A stretch of 64,000 nt of DNA from NCBI RefSeq assembly GCF_015234215.1, contig NZ_JADEKP010000003.1, positions 124,001-188,000 on the forward strand, given 5' to 3'. Below the pieces are notes generated by a model that worked only from the letters and a program-made list of their open reading frames with translations, made no database searches and had not been told where the DNA came from. Origin of the DNA: Clostridium chrysemydis (GTDB taxonomy: Bacteria; Bacillota; Clostridia; Clostridiales; Clostridiaceae). A program made the position numbers and the translations under genes. Below, one piece after another: positions 18,317 through 26,442 of this stretch. Every line of letters starts with the position of its first letter. Position 1 is the first letter of the stretch.

Positions 18317-18469
18317 ATTTAGATTATATTGTTATTATTAACATAAGTCAAGGATTTTATTATAATTTATGGTTTTTGTAATATAAAAATAATAAGAAGC
18401 GATTTTCTTAAAGTTAGTTAAAGAAAATAAATCCTTGTTAGGCTTGTCTTTTCAGTTCGTTGACTTTTG

Positions 18470-18668
18470 TGATTATAAAATTAGCTACAATTCTAACAAT
18501 AAAATTATCAGTACGTATGTTTTTACAAACATCCAAGTAATTACTTACATAATTGAATCTAGTTACGTTTACGTAAACAGTTTTAAAAATAACATTACAA
18601 ACATATATGTAAACATTAATATAAACATATACAGAAATATTTCTTTCAACAATTATACAAATGTATAA
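18470..18668. repeat. Hexamer-periodic array A upstream of the rep promoter
   Basis: About 33 consecutive 6-bp units keep one phase. Most end in AC or AT at positions 18476+6k, for example AGCTAC, ACAAAC, ACTTAC, AGTTAC, GTTTAC, GTAAAC, ATAAAC, ATATAC. It contains the 12-bp palindrome GTTTACGTAAAC (18567-18578). An open frame (TTG 18435 to 18668) runs through it and reads as an alternating X-Asn/Tyr peptide, but has no ribosome site. A cis-acting origin or centromere role is more likely (inference). Confidence 0.7.
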
Positions 18669-18720
18669 AATTCGGTTAAATGGGGTAGAAAAATAAGTAT
18701 AAATTTATGCAAATTATGTA

Positions 18721-18750
18721 TTGCAATCGTATAAAGAACAGTGTTATAAT
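18721..18750 (+). promoter_or_regulatory. Promoter of rep
   Basis: TTGCAA (18721-18726), 18-bp spacer, TATAAT (18745-18750). Transcription would start near 18757, leaving a leader of about 184 nt before the rep ATG. Confidence 0.75.
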
Positions 18751-18756
18751 CAACTT

Positions 18757-18940
18757 AATAAAAATTAAGGATTCTAAAACTTCTCAGGCTCTTAGAATTC
18801 TTTATAAATAAAACTTAGTGTTTCAATTTAGATTACGATATTTGTTTAAAAGTTAAGGTCTTCTTAGCTTTGTTTCTGATACAAATTTCTAAAATTAGTC
18901 TAAATAGAAGCACCTCAAAATTATTGGAGGTGTATTTTTT
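18757..18940 (+). promoter_or_regulatory. Structured rep leader: antisense target hairpin plus SD-masking attenuator
   Basis: Hairpin 1 pairs 18767-18777 with 18792-18802 around a loop containing TTCTCAGGCTC (with CUCA, a YUNR-type U-turn). AAAACTTAGTGTTTCAA follows. Both conserved blocks match the small RNA element at 18238-18316 although the stem sequence differs, so pairing is kept by compensating changes. At the end, CACCTC (18911-18916) pairs with GAGGTG (18927-18932), which is the rep ribosome site, and TATTTTTT follows. It can act as attenuator and as SD mask. Confidence 0.7.
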
Positions 18941-20515
18941 ATGGGAAGCGTTAAAGCTGAAAGTTTTAATGTCTTAAGAGAAACCCTAGAATCTACAACT
19001 ATTCCTCTAGTTCAAGCAGATATTTTACAAGATGCACAATTGCAAGTTGAAAATATAAAATTAAATAATGATGGATACACAGCAGTTGGACTTAAGGATA
19101 GTGTAAGACATTGGGTTCAATGGCATGTTCGAAACGATGAATTATCAAAAGTGTTACCAAAACTTTTGAAATTCAAAGATGTATATATATCAATAAATTC
19201 TATGTTATCACCAGTTAGACAACTGAGTAATATAAGGCATCTTCAGGCTTTTTGGGTAGATCTTGATTATTATAAAATCAAAAGATTTAAAAATAAATCA
19301 GCTGAAGAGATGATAGATCACATGAGAAAAATGGGGCATTTTAAAGAAATGGAACCGTCGTTCTTTGTTGATAGTGGAAATGGAATGTATATATTTTATT
19401 TAATCGAAAGTGCCACAAAGAATGCTTTACCTATTTGGCAAAAAATCCAAAATAAATTAGTCGAAAAGTTTACTAAGTATGGGGCAGACCCACTTAGTGC
19501 AGATGCTGTTCATGTACTTAGATTATCAGGAACTGTTAATTCAAAAACAGGAAGGAGAGCTAGGTTTATTTATAATACCAGCAAACGTTTTGATTTTGAA
19601 AATTCAGGAGAAGATATAAAAAGATATACTATTCCTAAAATGGCAGAAGCCTTTCTACCAGCACTTCCAAAGTCAAAGGAAGAGTGGAAGAGTATTAAAG
19701 AATCTAAGAAAAAAACTAAAAAAATATTGAATAGCAAAAAAGAAATTGCTTTATATAACCTGCACACTTTGCATTATGCAAGACTAAATGATATCAGGGA
19801 ACTTCAAAGAGTTAGAAATGGAAATTGCAGCGGATATAGAGAACTTATGACTTTTTTATTTAGATATTATTCTTGTCTTTTCCAAAAAGATGAAGAATTA
19901 GCACTAGCGAGTACAATAGATTTTAATTCGCAATTTACAAACCCGCTAGATGAAAAAGAGGTAATAAAAGCAACAAAATCAGCAGAAATAGCTTATGCAA
20001 AATGGGCAAAAGCTTTTAGTGAATATATAAATTTAAAAGAAAAACCAAACATGAAGACATTTCTATCAAAACAGGGATGTTATATTTACTCGAACGCAAA
20101 ATTAATTAAATTATTAGAGATAAAAGAGTCAGAAATGGAAAGTATGAGCACTTTAATTTCTGTCAAAGAAAAAAATAAGAGATCAAAAGGTTATAGAAAC
20201 GAATGGAAAAAAGAGGAAAGCAAGAAAAAGCATAGAAATAATGCAGGCTTAACTTCAAGGCAGCAAAAAAAGATGGACAACCTTTTAAGAGTTTTAGATT
20301 TAAAAGAAAAAGGGTACAAACAACTTGAAATTTCTAAAACATTAAAAATAACGCAACAAGCAGTATCAAAATTATTAAATGAGTGGAAAAACAATAAGAT
20401 TGGAGACGAAATTATGGCAGAAATAAATGCGATCAAAGCTAGTAATACCAAGGTTTCACAAAGAAACAACAAAGTAACAAATATATCAGAAATTCAAAAT
20501 AGAAAACTTAGTTAA
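18941..20515 (+). CDS. rep: Replication initiator with primase (AEP)-like domain
   Basis: 524 aa. Residues about 90-215 show an archaeo-eukaryotic-primase-like pattern of plasmid Rep proteins: LQAFWVDLDYYK (acidic pair), FFVDSGNGMYIFYLI, and ADAVHVLRLSGTVNSKTG, which matches the RxPGTxNxK motif. A basic linker follows, and the C-terminus (about 440-490) has a helix-turn-helix, VLDLKEKGYKQLEISKTLKI, then TQQAVSKLLNEWK. It should start plasmid replication at a nearby origin. The SD GGAGGTG is inside a hairpin. The family assignment rests on motifs only. Confidence 0.75.
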   Translation: MGSVKAESFNVLRETLESTTIPLVQADILQDAQLQVENIKLNNDGYTAVGLKDSVRHWVQWHVRNDELSKVLPKLLKFKDVYISINSMLSPVRQLSNIRHLQAFWVDLDYYKIKRFKNKSAEEMIDHMRKMGHFKEMEPSFFVDSGNGMYIFYLIESATKNALPIWQKIQNKLVEKFTKYGADPLSADAVHVLRLSGTVNSKTGRRARFIYNTSKRFDFENSGEDIKRYTIPKMAEAFLPALPKSKEEWKSIKESKKKTKKILNSKKEIALYNLHTLHYARLNDIRELQRVRNGNCSGYRELMTFLFRYYSCLFQKDEELALASTIDFNSQFTNPLDEKEVIKATKSAEIAYAKWAKAFSEYINLKEKPNMKTFLSKQGCYIYSNAKLIKLLEIKESEMESMSTLISVKEKNKRSKGYRNEWKKEESKKKHRNNAGLTSRQQKKMDNLLRVLDLKEKGYKQLEISKTLKITQQAVSKLLNEWKNNKIGDEIMAEINAIKASNTKVSQRNNKVTNISEIQNRKLS

Positions 20516-20837
20516 AAATACAACTGAAATTTGGTATCTATAGATTAATGTTTGGGGGACGGGTATGCCGGCACCTCTCATCCAGACAGTTGGATTTAGT
20601 ACTTACTAGGGTTTAGTTATTTATATTCTGTTTTACGACTTCTTGATTTTTACTATTTAGCTTTTGACTTTACATAGCAATTACTATTTAGACTTTATGT
20701 TTTCTTAGCTATTTAGTTTCACTTGCACTTTGAGCCACTTGCACTTTTTAGTTTGATACTGTGACTTTCTTTCTTCGCACTTTAAGTTAATACTTATGGC
20801 TAAGAAATTATGATTTTTTAGGGGGCTTAAAAGATTT
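20516..20837. other. Possible origin region: GC-rich hairpins and iteron-like repeats downstream of rep
   Basis: A sudden GC-rich spot (20555-20600) holds GGTATGCCGGCACC (palindrome core TGCCGGCA) and ATCCA-GACAGT-TGGAT. Then TACTATTTAG occurs at 20651-20660 and 20682-20691 and as CTATTTAG at 20709-20716, followed by ACTTGCACTTT twice (about 20723 and 20739). Repeats just downstream of a theta-type rep often mark the origin. I see no gene here. Confidence 0.45.
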
Positions 20838-21347
20838 ATGGAATTACGTTTAGCTAATATGACTGATTTACCTAAAGTCCAAGAGATGTATAGAGCTGTA
20901 GTCAAAAATATGATTCAAAATAAGATATACGTTTGGGATGAAGTTTATCCTGTTGAATTTTTAAGTGAGGACATAAAAAAATCTAATTTTTATATTTTAG
21001 AGCAGGGAGATGTTATTATATCAGCCTTTGCATTAAATACTTCAAGCAAGGGAGAATTTTTTGTTAAGTTTAATAGCGGACCCGAAAAAGCATTATACCT
21101 GGATAGGTTTTGTATAAATGCAAATTACTTACGAAAAGGGATAGCAGAGTTTACGGTAAATAAGGCTATAGAGTTATCTAGAAAACTTGGAGCAAAGTAT
21201 TTAAGACTTTGCGCAGCTGATAATAATATACCAGCGATTAAATTATATTTAAAAACTGGGTTTAAAAAAGCTTATGGGGTGTACGAAGAAAAAATAGACG
21301 ATGAAACAATTTTGTATGAAATGGGATTTGAAATTAAAATAGATTAG
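20838..21347 (+). CDS. GNAT-family N-acetyltransferase
   Basis: 169 aa with the GNAT order: MELRLANMTDLPKVQEMYRA at the N-terminus, YLDRFCINANYLRKGIAEF as motif A acetyl-CoA loop (RKGIAE in place of the usual Q/RxxGxG/A), and ADNNIPAIKLYLKTGFKKAYG as motif B. It transfers acetyl from acetyl-CoA to an unknown amine. AGGGGG lies 12 bp before the ATG, a rather long spacing. It is a single gene between the rep region and the gene-free stretch. Confidence 0.85.
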   Translation: MELRLANMTDLPKVQEMYRAVVKNMIQNKIYVWDEVYPVEFLSEDIKKSNFYILEQGDVIISAFALNTSSKGEFFVKFNSGPEKALYLDRFCINANYLRKGIAEFTVNKAIELSRKLGAKYLRLCAADNNIPAIKLYLKTGFKKAYGVYEEKIDDETILYEMGFEIKID

Positions 21348-21419
21348 GTTTTAGTTTAATAATATAATTTTGTTTTATATATAAAGTTTAAAATCAAGTA
21401 AGTAAGCAAGGAAAAGATA

Positions 21420-21466
21420 AAGCTCTTATTTTCAATATCTTAATAATTTAAATAAGAGCTTATAAA
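21420..21466 (+). terminator. Weak terminator of the GNAT gene
   Basis: AAGCTCTTATTT (21420-21431) pairs perfectly with 21450-21461; only a mixed A/T tail follows. Confidence 0.55.
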
Positions 21467-23144
21467 AATTTATAATTACTTTTAAAAAAGCTGCAGTTTA
21501 CTAAAAGTAATATTTTGATAAGTGAATTTTAAAATTACTTTTTAGTTTTAGATTTTTATGGTTTAAAACTAAATCTCATTTTAATCTTTTAAATAAAATA
21601 TTTATTCTAAATTTAATTTGATCTAAGTATCATAAAGCTTTAAAAAAATAATCTAAAGTTTCTCTATATTTAATCTATCATACAAATCTTAAATATTTGA
21701 TTTTACATTCTCTAGAATATTCTTTTTTTTTATTTAGATACAAAACAGCAAAAGCTAAAAACATTGATGATTATAGTTAATTATACCGGTTACTTTACAT
21801 AATATATATTAAGTATCAAGCAATATCTTAGTACAAGCTATTTTAAGCGATTTTTACTTATTAATTGTATAATAGATAGTATAGCAAAGGATATTGTCTT
21901 AAAATAGCTTATAGAGCGTTTAAATCAAAGACTATAATAAGATAACACCTCATTTTAGAAATAGCTTATAACATAGTTAATTTATGCAGTAAAGCTTAAA
22001 TTTAATGTAAGCTAAGCTTTGTATTAAAAGTAATTATAAAAGAATTAAGATTTGTTATATAAAGAGTATCGGAATTATTTTTCTAATATAAATTAAACAT
22101 ATTATGATCTTGTAATTAAGATATTTTACTATTTAGTAGATATCTTATTTTTTTATCTAAAATGCTATAGAAGCTATTTTTATCTAACTTTAATTAATGT
22201 AATGGGTTATAGTTTAAAGATATAAAGAATAACCTTAGAACTCTATAGAGAGCTATTAAAATTGTCTATAAGCTTCTAAATAGTAAAAGCTCCATTAGTT
22301 ATTAAAACTCTATAATTTAATGTTTTAATTAAAATTTGTATAATCGATTTTAGAGCTAGTTTTAATCTATTAATTTTTAACTTATTACTAATTTTAAATA
22401 CCTTTTACAATCAAATTAAAAGGATGTTTTTAGGATAAAATTTATCTTTAAAATATAATATTTATTAAGCTAAGTTTGTAAGTATTATAATATAATTTAT
22501 CTTTTAATATATAATATAATTTTCTAATTTTATCTTAAAATATGTTTTATAATATCTTTATTATTATTTTATTTTTAAATAAAATAAATTTCATATTTCT
22601 ATATTAAATTTATAATTATCAATAAAAATTACTAAAAGTATTATTATTTTAAACTAATAATATCTAAATATAGCATAAATATTTTAGATTAATTCTAACT
22701 TTCACTAAAAAAATAAGTCTTTAAATAGATACTAATTTATAAGATTTATTTTTATATTTTCTGATAATAGAAAATATCTATTTTTCAAATTATTTATCTA
22801 GCTTGGATTTTCATTTATAAATTGTATCTGTTTCTCAAATTTTTATAAATAACTTTAGTCTAATATAAAGATACCAAATTTCAGTTGTATCTAAAGTTTA
22901 AGAATCATTAATTATCTAAAAATTTGTAATTAATAAAGGAAACAAAAATGTAAACATATTTATTGATATAGATAAATACTAACTTTATAGCCATTAAGTT
23001 AAAATGACTCAAAAATAAATCTTAATAAAATCTATTATTCTTCACTTTCAGATTTATTATAAAAATATTGTGATATCTTTAATTACATAAAAGTAAATAA
23101 ATATGTTTACATAAATGATGATAAAAACTCTATTTGATTGTAAA
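21467..23144. other. Gene-free, extremely AT-rich region with inverted repeats
   Basis: No reading frame of note in 1.7 kb. Visible items: a 13-bp inverted repeat AAGCTATTTTAAG (21835-21847 and complement 21899-21911); a plus-strand terminator-like stem TAAGATAT/ATATCTTA (22117-22147) followed by seven T with no gene before it; a 22-bp copy (22869-22890) of the sequence just after the rep stop, inverted; and a 17-bp inverted repeat ATGTAAACATATTTATT (22948-22964 and complement 23096-23112). It may hold origin, incompatibility or RNA elements. Confidence 0.55.
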
Positions 23145-23500
23145 TATACAAATAACTATACAAACTTTATAACAAACAATAATAATTATACAAATGTAAA
23201 CATATATATAAACATAAGTTAAAACACAAATAAAAATGTAAACATTAATAGTTACAATTACGTAAACAGATATATAAATGTATACGTAAATAAAAACACA
23301 AACGTAAATATAAATGATTACAAAAACATAAACGAATACAATTACGTAAATGAAAATATATACAGTTACATATACGTAATAATAAACAAATACATTTACA
23401 TAAACTATTACATTTAATTAAACAATTACATATACAGATACTTAAACAATTAAGTAATCATAAACAGATACATCTAAATAAACATCTATATCTATAAATA
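23145..23500. repeat. Hexamer-periodic array B
   Basis: About 59 six-bp units run without a phase break. Nearly all end in AC or AT at positions 23147+6k: GTAAAC, AGTTAC, AATTAC, ATAAAC, GAATAC, AAATAC, ATTTAC, ATATAC and so on. The same unit type forms array A before rep. Several in-frame stops interrupt any plus-strand frame, so it is not coding now. It resembles short direct-repeat centromeres or origin unwinding DNA more than a gene or CRISPR (inference). Confidence 0.8.
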
Positions 23501-23631
23501 TGTAATACTAATAAAATTTATATAGAAAAATTTGTTAATATTATATTTATATTAATCTTTTCAATTTTACATAATATATATTTAGGAAACTTGTATAATT
23601 AAGATATGATTTAAAAACTGAAGGGAGGAAA

Positions 23632-23657
23632 ATAGAGAAAAAGAAGATTCTCTATTA
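23632..23657 (+). promoter_or_regulatory. Leader hairpin of the alcohol dehydrogenase gene
   Basis: AATAGAGAA and TTCTCTATT form a 9-bp stem that ends 9 bp before the start codon and between two purine-rich SD-like stretches (GGGAGG before, AGAAGG after). It may stabilise or gate translation. Confidence 0.4.
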
Positions 23658-23666
23658 AAAGAAGGT

Positions 23667-24827
23667 ATGTATAATTTTGATTTTTATAACCCTACAAAAA
23701 TAGTATTCGGGAAAGATAGATTAGACGAATTAGATAATTTAGTACCAAAAAACGCAAAGGTACTTGTAACTTACGGTGGAGGTTCTGTAAAAAGATTCGG
23801 AACTTTAGATAAGGTATTAAAAGGATTAAAAGGAAGAAAAGTAATAGAATTTGCTGGGATTGAACCAAATCCAAAGTTCGAAACTTTAATGAGAGCTGCA
23901 AATATCGTTAAGTGCCAGGATATTGATTTTCTTTTAGCTGTTGGTGGAGGTTCTGTAATGGATGGAACTAAGTTCATATCACTTGCAGCTTCATGTGAAG
24001 GAGATCCTTTAGATTTATTAAGAGATAGAATGGCTGCTATGAAAATTACAAAGGCTATTCCACTTGGTACTGTTTGTACTTTACCTGCAACTGGATCTGA
24101 AATGAATATGGGTGGAGTTGTAACTTCTAAGGAACTTGGAAAGAGGGGATTTAGAAACCCACTAGTTTTTCCAAAATTCTCATTTTTAGATCCAACTTTA
24201 ACTTATTCACTACCAGAAACTCAAGTAGCTAACGGAGTTGTAGACACTTATGTCCACGTTTTAGAGCAATACTTAACTTTCCCAGCTGAAGGAAGATTCC
24301 AAGACAGAACAGCTGAGGGAATCCTTTTAACATTATTAGAAATTGGTAGAGAAACTATAGATAATCCTACAGATTATGACATAAGAGCTAATTTAGTTTG
24401 GTGCGCTACTATGGGACTTAACGGTCTTATTGGAGCTGGAGTTCCTGGAGACTGGGCAACTCATATGATAGGTCACGAGCTTACTGCTATGTTTGGAATA
24501 GACCACGGTAAAACTCTTGCTGTGATTTTACCTTCACTTTGGAATGTATTAAGAGAAAGTAAAGCTAAAAAATTACTTCAATACGGGGAAAGAGTTTTTA
24601 ATATTACAGAAGGAACTGAAGACGAAAGAATAGATCTAGCAATAGATAAAACTAGAGAATTCTTTGAAAGTTTAGGAATTAAAACAAGATTAAGTGATTA
24701 TGGAGTTAAAAAAGAACATATTGACGACATAGTTACAGCACTTGAGGAGCACAATATGGTAGCTATCGGAGAAAAGGGAGAAGTAACTCCAGAAGTTAGC
24801 CGTAAAATTTTAGAAGGTGCTTTCTAG
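23667..24827 (+). CDS. Iron-containing alcohol dehydrogenase (YqhD/butanol dehydrogenase type)
   Basis: 386 aa. Starts MYNFDFYNPTKIVFGKDRL as in YqhD and NADPH butanol dehydrogenases. GGGSVMDGTKFI (about 96-107) is the dinucleotide loop, and the metal ligands sit in GVVDTYVHVLEQY (Asp and His) and the HMIGHELTAMFGIDHG segment (two His). It reduces short aldehydes to alcohols with NADPH in the cytosol. AAGAAGG precedes the ATG. It is a single gene ended by a terminator. Confidence 0.92.
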   Translation: MYNFDFYNPTKIVFGKDRLDELDNLVPKNAKVLVTYGGGSVKRFGTLDKVLKGLKGRKVIEFAGIEPNPKFETLMRAANIVKCQDIDFLLAVGGGSVMDGTKFISLAASCEGDPLDLLRDRMAAMKITKAIPLGTVCTLPATGSEMNMGGVVTSKELGKRGFRNPLVFPKFSFLDPTLTYSLPETQVANGVVDTYVHVLEQYLTFPAEGRFQDRTAEGILLTLLEIGRETIDNPTDYDIRANLVWCATMGLNGLIGAGVPGDWATHMIGHELTAMFGIDHGKTLAVILPSLWNVLRESKAKKLLQYGERVFNITEGTEDERIDLAIDKTREFFESLGIKTRLSDYGVKKEHIDDIVTALEEHNMVAIGEKGEVTPEVSRKILEGAF

Positions 24828-24853
24828 ATATAATGTAAATATAGGAAAATTAC

Positions 24854-24893
24854 AAAAAGCGTGATAAAATAAGATATTTTATCACGCTTTTTG
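24854..24893. terminator. Bidirectional terminator
   Basis: AAAAAGCGTGATAAAATA pairs perfectly with its complement around AGA and ends in T5. It separates the dehydrogenase from the convergent SH3b gene. Confidence 0.92.
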
Positions 24894-24926
24894 TATAATA
24901 ATTAAGTTAAATTATTATTTGCTATA

Positions 24927-25247
24927 TTAATCATTAGATAATAGGTGCAAATAACGTCCACAAACCCAACCTCTCATAGGATAAACTATATGCTTCCAAC
25001 CATTTACGTAATTATCTACACGTGCAATTGACCCTTCAGATAAAGCGCCTATTTTTCTACTATTTACTGAAGCAGAAGAACGTACATTTACTCCATTACC
25101 ATCTCTTGTTATAACTACCTGTTCATAGCTTACTTCAGTTTGAATAGCATTTGCTTCGATACAATTACCAGAAAAAGCAGTTATAGGACCAGCAACACCA
25201 ATTGCTAATAGTACAATAAAAATTGATTTAGTTAATTTTTTTTTCAT
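24927..25247 (-). CDS. Small secreted protein with one bacterial SH3 domain
   Basis: 106 aa. Signal peptide of about 30 residues (MKKKLTKSIFIVLLAIGVAG). Residues 47-104 form an SH3_3 domain: GNGVNVRSSASVNSRKIGAL, then SEGSIARVDNYVNGWKHI and GWVCGRYL. Such domains bind peptidoglycan. It has no catalytic domain. GGGG lies 4 bp before the ATG. An 18-bp copy of this start region occurs 65 bp upstream. Confidence 0.85.
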   Translation of the reverse strand: MKKKLTKSIFIVLLAIGVAGPITAFSGNCIEANAIQTEVSYEQVVITRDGNGVNVRSSASVNSRKIGALSEGSIARVDNYVNGWKHIVYPMRGWVCGRYLHLLSND

Positions 25248-25312
25248 AAAATCCCCCTAATGAAATAATTCGTTTTAACAGAAAAGATAATTACAAAAAA
25301 TACTTTTTTCAT
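25244..25312 (-). CDS. Possible 22-aa leader peptide coupled to the SH3b gene
   Basis: ATG at 25312, preceded by GGGG, opens MKKVFFVIIFSVKTNYFIRG (22 codons). Its TGA stop overlaps the SH3b ATG as ATGA. The start region is part of an 18-bp direct repeat with the SH3b start (25304-25321 and 25239-25256). It may be a duplicated relic or a coupling leader. Confidence 0.3.
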   Translation of the reverse strand: MKKVFFVIIFSVKTNYFIRGIL

Positions 25313-25619
25313 AAAATCCCCAATAAAACTAAAAAAAGTATAACATTATTTGAAAAAAATATCAACTATAGTAAAAATATAAGTTATTATTAAAAATTAG
25401 TTTATAAAATTAAATAAAATTAAATAAAATTAAAAATAAAAGTATAGTATATAGAAATTAAGTGAGAGTTTTAGGAAGAGAAGGGGATTATTTTTAATTA
25501 GATATTTCCAAAAGGGAAAACTAGAAAATTTGAAAATATTTTCTATATATTATACAATTAATGTTAATTGAGAGAATAAAAAAATAATGGTTATAAAAAC
25601 GTTTAAAGGGGATGAAATT
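25313..25619. promoter_or_regulatory. Intergenic region before the molybdenum-hydroxylase maturation genes
   Basis: AT-rich with a short tandem run of ATAAAATTAA (about 25406-25436). TTGAAA near 25531 followed by TATACA about 15 bp later is a promoter candidate. No -24/-12 (GG/GC) promoter is visible, although a sigma-54 activator is encoded downstream. Confidence 0.35.
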
Positions 25620-26408
25620 ATGAGAGAAACAATAATAGTAAGAGGGGCTGGAGATATTGCAACTGGCGTTATTCAAAAGCTTTTTAGAGCTAAGTTTAAT
25701 GTGCTTGCTTTAGAGATAGACAAACCTTCTGCTATAAGAAGAAATGTAAGTTTATCTGAGGCTATTTATGAAGGTGAATTTACAGTTGAGGATGTTACAT
25801 CTAAGAGAGCTTCTAGTATAGAAGATGTATTTTCTATATTTGAGGAAGGAAAGGTTGCAGTTTTAGTCGATAATAGTGGGGAAGCTATAGAAAAGGTGCC
25901 TCATATAGCTTTAGTTGATGCTACTTTATGTAAAAAGAATATAGGGACAAACAGATCTATGGCTGATATAACTGTAGCTGTTGGGCCTGGATACGAGGCT
26001 TCTAAGGATGTTGATATAGTTGTTGAAACTAATAGAGGGCATAATTTAGGAAGACTTATTTTTGAGGGACCTGCATCTAAAAATACAGGGGTTCCTGGAA
26101 TTATTAAAGGATATGGCATAGAAAGAGTTATATATTCACCTGTAGAAGGTGAACTTAACATAATAAAAGATATAGGAAGTTATGTTGATAAGGGTGAAGT
26201 AATTTGTAAAATAGATGGTGTTGAAGTTTTAGCTTCACTTTCAGGTATTATTAGGGGAATGATTAGAGAAGGATTTTATGTTACTAAAGGTTTTAAGATT
26301 GCAGATATAGATCCAAGAAAAGAAGAAAAAAGAAATTGTGATTTAATTTCTGACAAGGCAAGATGTATTGGCGGTGCAGTGCTTGAAGCAATTATGTATC
26401 TAAAATAA
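25620..26408 (+). CDS. yqeB: YqeB-family selenium-dependent molybdenum hydroxylase maturation protein
   Basis: 262 aa from ATG 25620, chosen because AAAGGGG precedes it (an upstream ATG at 25587 has none). Starts RETIIVRGAGDIATGVIQKL, a Rossmann-type nucleotide loop. It later has VGPGYEASKDVDIVVETNRG and ends with CDLISDKARCIGGAVLEAIM. This is the EF2563/YqeB family found with selenium-dependent molybdenum hydroxylases, probably acting in cofactor or selenium insertion. The next two genes follow closely in the same direction. Confidence 0.85.
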   Translation: MRETIIVRGAGDIATGVIQKLFRAKFNVLALEIDKPSAIRRNVSLSEAIYEGEFTVEDVTSKRASSIEDVFSIFEEGKVAVLVDNSGEAIEKVPHIALVDATLCKKNIGTNRSMADITVAVGPGYEASKDVDIVVETNRGHNLGRLIFEGPASKNTGVPGIIKGYGIERVIYSPVEGELNIIKDIGSYVDKGEVICKIDGVEVLASLSGIIRGMIREGFYVTKGFKIADIDPRKEEKRNCDLISDKARCIGGAVLEAIMYLK

Positions 26409-26442
26409 AACTAAGGATTAAAAAGAGGAGAGGTTATTTATT

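Noticed and set aside
18435-18668. 77-codon plus-strand reading frame before rep
   Set aside because: TTG start without ribosome site; its alternating X-Asn/X-Tyr sequence is a by-product of the hexamer periodicity, and the sister array at 23.3 kb has stops in the same frame.
23145-23500. CRISPR array or simple satellite
   Set aside because: Units are only 6 bp, vary at most positions and have no spacers; no cas genes are present.
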